A stretch of DNA of 64,000 nucleotides, from positions 94,610 through 158,609 of the forward strand of contig NZ_SUHQ01000015.1 of the NCBI RefSeq assembly GCF_004962245.1. The letters are read 5' to 3'. Every line of letters begins with the position of its first letter. The stretch's first letter is position 1. The notes under the pieces were generated by a model. The model worked only from the letters and a program-made list of their open reading frames with translations. It did no database searches and was not told the origin of the DNA. The DNA comes from Mesorhizobium sp. Its GTDB lineage: Bacteria > Pseudomonadota > Alphaproteobacteria > Rhizobiales > Rhizobiaceae. The position numbers were made by a program, and so were the translations under genes. This document shows positions 59,538 through 64,000 of the stretch, piece by piece.

Positions 59538-60566
59538 ATGAAACACATTGCAATCGGCATTCTGGGCGCTGCCGCGTTTGGATTGATGGCTTCGGCCGCA
59601 TCGGCGGCCACGCTCGACGATGTCAAGGCGAAGGGCTTCATCCAATGCGGCGTGTCCACTGGTCTGGCCGGCTTCTCGGCGCCGGACGACAAGGGTGACT
59701 GGCAAGGCATCGATGCGGATTTCTGCCGCGCTGTCGCGGCTGCCGTCTTCGGCGATGGCACCAAGGTCAAGTTCACGCCGCTCAGCGCCAAGGAACGCTT
59801 CACCGCGTTGCAGTCCGGCGAGATCGACATCCTGTCGCGCAACACCACCTGGACCATCAACCGCGATACAGCACTTGGGCTGAACTTCATCGGCGTCACC
59901 TATTTTGACGGCCAGGGTTTCATGATCAACGCCAAGAAGCTGCCGGGCGTGAATTCCGCGCTGCAGCTTTCGGGCGCAGCGGTCTGCGTGCAGAGCGGCA
60001 CCACGACCGAGCTCAACCTTGCCGACTATTTCAAGTCGAACAAGATGGAGTACAACCCGGTCGTCTTCGAAAAGCTGGAAGAGGTCAACGCCGCCTATGA
60101 TGCCGGCCGCTGCGACGTCTACACCACCGACCAGTCGGGTCTCTACGGCATCCGGCTGACGCTGGGCTCGCCCGCCGACCACGTCGTGCTGCCCGAGATC
60201 ATCTCCAAGGAGCCGCTCGGACCGGCCGTGCGTCAAGGCGACGACCAGTGGTACCACATCGTCAAGTGGACCTACTTCGCCCTGCTGCAGGCAGAGGAAC
60301 TCGGCATCACCAAGGCCAACATCGACGAGATGAAAGCCTCGGACAATCCCGAGATCAAGCGCGTGCTCGGCGAGGAGGCCGACACCAAGATCGGCACCGA
60401 TCTCGGCGTCTCCAACGACTGGGTCGTCAACATCGTCAAGGCAGTTGGCAATTACGGCGAAATGTTCGAACGCAATGTCGGTTCGGGCAGCCCGCTGAAG
60501 ATCGCGCGCGGCATCAACGCGTTGTGGACCAAGGGTGGCCTGCAATACGCTCCGCCGATCCGCTGA
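59538..60566 (+). CDS. aapJ: General L-amino acid ABC transporter, binding protein
   Basis: 342 residues from ATG 59538. Signal peptide MKHIAIGILGAAAFGLMASA cleaved near SAA before ATLDDVK. AapJ pattern: GFIQCGVSTGLAGFSAPDD, WQGIDADFCRAVAAAVFGD, DILSRNTTWTINRDTALGLN in parts (ILSRNTTWTINRDT). It binds a broad range of L-amino acids in the periplasm. First gene of the complete aapJQMP operon, whose products import (and allow efflux of) amino acids in rhizobia. Confidence 0.96.
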   Translation: MKHIAIGILGAAAFGLMASAASAATLDDVKAKGFIQCGVSTGLAGFSAPDDKGDWQGIDADFCRAVAAAVFGDGTKVKFTPLSAKERFTALQSGEIDILSRNTTWTINRDTALGLNFIGVTYFDGQGFMINAKKLPGVNSALQLSGAAVCVQSGTTTELNLADYFKSNKMEYNPVVFEKLEEVNAAYDAGRCDVYTTDQSGLYGIRLTLGSPADHVVLPEIISKEPLGPAVRQGDDQWYHIVKWTYFALLQAEELGITKANIDEMKASDNPEIKRVLGEEADTKIGTDLGVSNDWVVNIVKAVGNYGEMFERNVGSGSPLKIARGINALWTKGGLQYAPPIR

Positions 60567-60578
60567 TCGAAATGTGAT

Positions 60579-60605
60579 CCGGAAGGCAGCTTTCCTGCCT
60601 TCCGG
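60579..60605 (+). promoter_or_regulatory. Intercistronic hairpin between aapJ and aapQ
   Basis: Perfect 11-bp stem CCGGAAGGCAG / CTGCCTTCCGG with a 5-nt loop, followed by TTTCTCTTTCC. It lies 12 nt after the aapJ stop and parallels the hairpin after the binding protein of the first ABC operon. Probably partial termination or message protection that raises AapJ over the permeases. Confidence 0.8.
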
Positions 60606-60629
60606 TTTCTCTTTCCAGGGGATGGTCGA

Positions 60630-61817
60630 ATGGCATCGCAGGAAATTCTTCGCGAGGAGCCAAGCCGCGGCTCCTTCATCAACGATCCGAAGGTTCGCGG
60701 CATATTCTTCCAGGCGGTGGTCATCATCGTGCTGGTGGCGTTGGTCTGGTGGATCGTCCAAAACACCATCGACAATCTGACGCGTTTGCGCATTGCGTCA
60801 GGCTTCGGCTTCCTCAGGGGCCGCGCCGGCTTCGACATCAGTGACAGCGCCATCGCTTATTCGTCGGATTCGACCTATGGCCGTGCCATCGTGGTCGGCT
60901 TCATCAACACGCTTATCGTTGCCGCCGCCGGCATCGTCACAGCCACCTTCATCGGCTTCATCCTCGGCATCGGCCGGCTTTCGCACAACTGGCTGATCCG
61001 CAAGATCTGCATGGTCTATGTCGAGGTCTTCCGCAACATCCCGCCGCTGCTGGTCATCTTCTTCTGGTATTCAGGTGTACTTTCGGTGCTGCCGCCGCCG
61101 CGCGAAAGCATCAACCTGCCATTCGGCTCCTTTCTCAATCAGCGCGGCTTCTACTTTTTGCGCCCCATCTGGGGCGAAGGCTCCTGGCTGATCCTGGTCG
61201 CTCTGCTTCTTGGCATTGCCATGGCGTGGTTCGTCGCCCGCAAGGCGCATCAGCGGCAGATGGCGACCGGCCAGCAATTCCCTGTGTTCTGGACATCGAC
61301 GGCCTTGATCATCGGCTTGCCATTGCTGGCCTACGCGCTGAGCGGCTTCCCGCTGAGCTTCGATTATCCAAAGCAATCGACCTTCAACCTGACTGGCGGC
61401 TTTCAGGTCAAGCCGGAATTCCTGTCGCTCTACCTGGCGCTGTCCTTCTATACGGCCGCCTTCATCGCCGAAATCGTGCGGGCCGGCATTATGGGCGTCA
61501 GTAAGGGTCAGACCGAGGCAGCCGGTGCGCTCGGGCTGCGGCCGGGATCGATCCTGCGGCTTGTCGTCATTCCGCAAGCCATGCGCATCGTCATTCCGCC
61601 GCTGACCAGCCAGTATCTGAACCTGACCAAGAACTCTTCGCTCGCCATCGCCATCGGCTATCCGGATCTGACGGCGACGACCGGCACGGTGCTGAACCAG
61701 ACCGGCCAGGCGATCGAGTGCGTGCTGATCATGATGGTGGTCTATCTCGCGCTCAGCCTGTTGACGTCGGCGATCATGAACGTGGTCAACGCCAGAATGG
61801 CGCTGGTGGAGAGGTAG
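60630..61817 (+). CDS. aapQ: General L-amino acid ABC transporter, permease AapQ
   Basis: 395 residues with about eight helices. N-terminal KVRGIFFQAVVIIVLVALVWW and the long insertion GFLRGRAGFDISDSAIAYSSD typical of AapQ. Permease loop GQTEAAGALGLRPGSILRLV near residue 295. Pairs with AapM to form the channel. Separated from aapJ by a strong hairpin and followed by aapM after 4 nt. Confidence 0.95.
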   Translation: MASQEILREEPSRGSFINDPKVRGIFFQAVVIIVLVALVWWIVQNTIDNLTRLRIASGFGFLRGRAGFDISDSAIAYSSDSTYGRAIVVGFINTLIVAAAGIVTATFIGFILGIGRLSHNWLIRKICMVYVEVFRNIPPLLVIFFWYSGVLSVLPPPRESINLPFGSFLNQRGFYFLRPIWGEGSWLILVALLLGIAMAWFVARKAHQRQMATGQQFPVFWTSTALIIGLPLLAYALSGFPLSFDYPKQSTFNLTGGFQVKPEFLSLYLALSFYTAAFIAEIVRAGIMGVSKGQTEAAGALGLRPGSILRLVVIPQAMRIVIPPLTSQYLNLTKNSSLAIAIGYPDLTATTGTVLNQTGQAIECVLIMMVVYLALSLLTSAIMNVVNARMALVER

Positions 61818-61821
61818 GGAC

Positions 61822-62979
61822 ATGCAGGAGCACGACCTTTCCTTCGTCCGCGTCGAAATGGCGCTGGCACAGTCGGCGCCGCCAAGCGAGCGCGGCCCGG
61901 GCGCCTGGATACGCAAGAACCTGATTGCTTCGGCCGGCGACACGATCCTGACCATCATCGGCATTGTGCTGGTCGCGATGATCCTGCCGCAACTGATCAG
62001 CTGGGCCTTCATCAACGCCCAATGGACCGGCACCGACCGCACCTTTTGCGCCACGGTGGCGCAGGGCGGCGTCCAGCCGGACGGCTGGTCCGGCGCCTGC
62101 TGGGCCTTCGTCAACGCCAAGTTCGGACAGTTCATGTTCGGCCGCTATCCGATCGATGAGCGCTGGCGGCCGATCCTGGTCGCCATACTGTTCGTGGCGC
62201 TCCTGGTGCCGCTGCTCATCCCGAAGGTGCCGCGCAAGGGGCTGAACGCCATTCTGTTCTTCGGGGCGCTGCCGATCTTTGCCTTCATCCTGCTGGTTGG
62301 TGGCGTGTTCGGCCTGCCGCATGTCGAAACCTCGCTATGGGGTGGGCTTCTGGTGACGCTCAGCCTGTCCTTCGTCGGCATTGCCGTGTCGCTGCCGCTC
62401 GGCATCGTGCTGGCTCTGGGCCGGCGATCGAGGATGCCGATCGTCAAGATGCTGTGCGTCATCTTCATCGAGACGGTACGCGGCATCCCGCTGATCACCG
62501 TCCTGTTCATGGCCAGTGTGATGCTGCCGCTGTTCCTACCGGCCGGCGTCAGCTTCGACAAGTTCCTCAGGGCACTGATCGGCGTGTCGCTGTTTGCCGC
62601 TGCCTACATGGCCGAAGTGGTGCGCGGCGGCCTGCAGGCGATCCCCAAGGGCCAGTATGAGGGCGCGGATTCGCTCGGCCTCGGCTACTGGCAGAAGATG
62701 GGTCTGATCGTGTTGCCGCAGGCACTGAAGCTGGTCATTCCCGGCATCGTCAACACTTTCATCGGCATGTTCAAGGACACCAGCCTGGTCTCAATCATCT
62801 CGATGTTCGATCTGCTCGGCGTCGTGAAGCAGAATTTTTCCGACGCCAACTGGGCAACGCCGCAGACGGCCAGGTCCGGCCTGGTGTTCGCCGCCTTCGT
62901 CTTCTGGCTGTTTTGCTTCGGTATGTCGCGCTATTCGATGTTCACGGAACGCCGGCTCGACACCAGCTACAAACGCTAA
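61822..62979 (+). CDS. aapM: General L-amino acid ABC transporter, permease AapM
   Basis: 385 residues with about eight helices. N-terminal region PSERGPGAWIRKNLIAS, a periplasmic cysteine-containing loop (TFCATVAQGGVQPDGWSGAC), and the ATPase-docking loop PKGQYEGADSLGLGYWQKMG. C-terminal LDTSYKR. It partners AapQ. The gene order J-Q-M-P is conserved in rhizobia and complete here. Confidence 0.95.
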   Translation: MQEHDLSFVRVEMALAQSAPPSERGPGAWIRKNLIASAGDTILTIIGIVLVAMILPQLISWAFINAQWTGTDRTFCATVAQGGVQPDGWSGACWAFVNAKFGQFMFGRYPIDERWRPILVAILFVALLVPLLIPKVPRKGLNAILFFGALPIFAFILLVGGVFGLPHVETSLWGGLLVTLSLSFVGIAVSLPLGIVLALGRRSRMPIVKMLCVIFIETVRGIPLITVLFMASVMLPLFLPAGVSFDKFLRALIGVSLFAAAYMAEVVRGGLQAIPKGQYEGADSLGLGYWQKMGLIVLPQALKLVIPGIVNTFIGMFKDTSLVSIISMFDLLGVVKQNFSDANWATPQTARSGLVFAAFVFWLFCFGMSRYSMFTERRLDTSYKR

Positions 62980-62999
62980 AAATAAAAAGGGAACCTCCC

Positions 63000-63803
63000 A
63001 TGACCACAGAAAATGCAGTCAGCGCGGAAGAGATCAAGGTCAATGCGGCCAAGATGCAGATTTCCACCACCGATGTCGCCATCGACATCATTGCCATGCA
63101 CAAATGGTACGGCGAATTCCATGTGCTGAAGGATATCAACCTGAAGGTGATGCGCGGCGAACGCATCGTCATCTGCGGCCCTTCGGGCTCCGGCAAGTCG
63201 ACGATGATCCGCTGCATCAACCGGCTCGAAGAGCACCAGAAGGGCAAGATCATCGTCGACGGCAAGGAATTGACCAACGATCTGAAGAAGATCGACGAGG
63301 TGCGCCGCGAGGTCGGCATGGTGTTCCAGCATTTCAACCTGTTCCCGCACCTGACCATCCTGGAAAACTGCACGCTGGCGCCGATCTGGGTGCGCAAGAC
63401 GCCCAAGAAGCAGGCCGAGGAAATCGCCATGCACTTCCTCACGCGTGTCAAGATCCCGGAACAGGCCAACAAGTATCCCGGCCAGCTTTCCGGCGGCCAG
63501 CAGCAGCGCGTCGCCATCGCCCGCTCGTTGTGCATGAACCCGCGCATCATGCTGTTCGACGAGCCGACCTCGGCGCTCGATCCGGAAATGATCAAGGAAG
63601 TGCTGGAGACGATGGTTGGCCTCGCCGAAGAGGGCATGACCATGCTGTGCGTCACCCACGAGATGGGCTTTGCCCGCAAGGTCGCCAACCGGGTGATCTT
63701 CATGGATCAGGGCCAGATCGTCGAGCAGAACACACCGGCCGAATTCTTCGACCATCCGCGCCACGAGCGCACAAAACTGTTCCTGTCGCAGATCCTGCAC
63801 TGA
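63000..63803 (+). CDS. aapP: General L-amino acid ABC transporter, ATPase AapP
   Basis: 267 residues from ATG 63000. Walker A GPSGSGKST, signature LSGGQQQRVAIARSL, Walker B IMLFDEPTSALDPEM, switch in CVTHEMGFARKVANRV. Amino-acid-type ATPase with HKWYGEFHVLKDINLKV at the start. It powers the Aap system and could also serve the ATPase-less amino-acid importer at 53649-55154. A strong terminator follows. Confidence 0.96.
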   Translation: MTTENAVSAEEIKVNAAKMQISTTDVAIDIIAMHKWYGEFHVLKDINLKVMRGERIVICGPSGSGKSTMIRCINRLEEHQKGKIIVDGKELTNDLKKIDEVRREVGMVFQHFNLFPHLTILENCTLAPIWVRKTPKKQAEEIAMHFLTRVKIPEQANKYPGQLSGGQQQRVAIARSLCMNPRIMLFDEPTSALDPEMIKEVLETMVGLAEEGMTMLCVTHEMGFARKVANRVIFMDQGQIVEQNTPAEFFDHPRHERTKLFLSQILH

Positions 63804-63820
63804 TCGCTCTCATGCAAATC

Positions 63821-63855
63821 AAAAGAGCCCGGCCGAAACCCGGCCGGGCTCTTTT
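63821..63855 (+). terminator. Intrinsic terminator of the aap operon
   Basis: Perfect 15-bp stem starting AAAAGAGCCCGGCCG, paired with CGGCCGGGCTCTTTT, with an AAACC loop and a terminal T run. It lies 18 nt after the aapP stop and is the strongest terminator in the window. Confidence 0.95.
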
Positions 63856-63906
63856 GCGTCAAGGCTGTCGGCCGGCGATCGCGTTACGATTGCGAGGCCA
63901 TGCTTC

Positions 63907-64000
63907 ATGAAGAAGCCATCCGTCGCGAAAAAGCTTGGGCGCTTTCTCGCCATTCTAGTGATGGCAATCGTGCTTGCCGGGGTTCTGGGCACATTCATTC
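63907..64000 (+). CDS. N-terminus of a membrane or exported protein (partial)
   Basis: From ATG 63907 the first 31 residues read a basic start (MKKPSVAKKLGRF) followed by a hydrophobic helix (LAILVMAIVLAGVLGTFI), the form of a signal anchor or first membrane segment. The gene continues beyond the window, so it cannot be named. A second frame from ATG 63899 is open too but lacks such a pattern. Confidence 0.5.
   Translation, partial: MKKPSVAKKLGRFLAILVMAIVLAGVLGTFI

Overview
The window looks like a chromosomal segment of a Mesorhizobium-like alphaproteobacterium (Hyphomicrobiales). The support is gene content rather than a database hit: a complete general L-amino-acid transporter aapJQMP, an Omp25/RopB-type porin, the purN-purM / CDP-alcohol transferase / AI-2E / hdaA neighbourhood, BluB, rhizobial small-protein families (DUF680, DUF982) and several dispersed palindromic repeats of a rhizobial kind, all in GC-rich, densely coded DNA. 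I see no prophage, plasmid functions, CRISPR array or intact insertion sequence.

Layout. 1-3 kb: the tail of holC, then an isolated RTX-repeat protein. 3-9.3 kb: a FadR-type regulator, a trans-sulfuration PLP enzyme and a complete sugar-type ABC importer. 9.5-15.8 kb: a small membrane protein, RlmJ, a secreted Cys protein, a divergent TetR/DinB pair, a histone-H1-like protein, a GST-like protein and the porin. 16-20.5 kb: pteridine-reductase-like SDR, uvrC, pgsA, moaD, moaE. 20.5-23.1 kb: a four-gene bufferin-type metallophore operon (BufA, MNIO enzyme BufB, BufC, DoxX). 23.4-30.7 kb: YbaY/META protein, ndk, bluB, GST, a second DinB, DUF982, a UvrD-like helicase broken by what looks like a 16-nt deletion, and two short membrane/lipoprotein genes. 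31-41.8 kb: ABC-F ATPase, a molybdopterin oxidoreductase, DUF2270, DUF680, a SixA-like phosphatase, purMN, a phosphatidyltransferase, an AI-2E exporter and hdaA. 42-49.5 kb: a GlxA-type regulator divergent from an alpha/beta hydrolase, tRNA-Pro, a ZIP transporter coupled to a multicopper oxidase, a complex I accessory subunit, tRNA-Arg and an ArsB-like carrier. 49.6-56.1 kb: a catabolic cluster (thiolase, acyl-CoA ligase, VOC protein, FCD regulator, binding protein, permease, class IV aminotransferase). 56.1-59.1 kb: metC and a DUF1326-DUF2182 pair. 59.5-63.8 kb: aapJQMP, followed by the start of a further membrane protein.

How the parts work together. Three transport systems are present: the sugar-type importer with its own PLP lyase and regulator, the amino-acid-type importer of the catabolic cluster (which has no ATPase of its own), and Aap. 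The catabolic cluster has two copies of a near-identical palindrome (ATTGTTRACAAT), before the thiolase and before the binding protein. This is the likely operator of the cluster's own FCD regulator and defines two transcription units. Several loci carry likely copper or transition-metal chemistry: the bufferin operon, the multicopper oxidase-ZIP pair and the Cys/Met-rich DUF1326-DUF2182 pair. The least described unit is the 49.6-56.1 kb catabolic cluster; the bufferin operon is the most distinctive recognised system.
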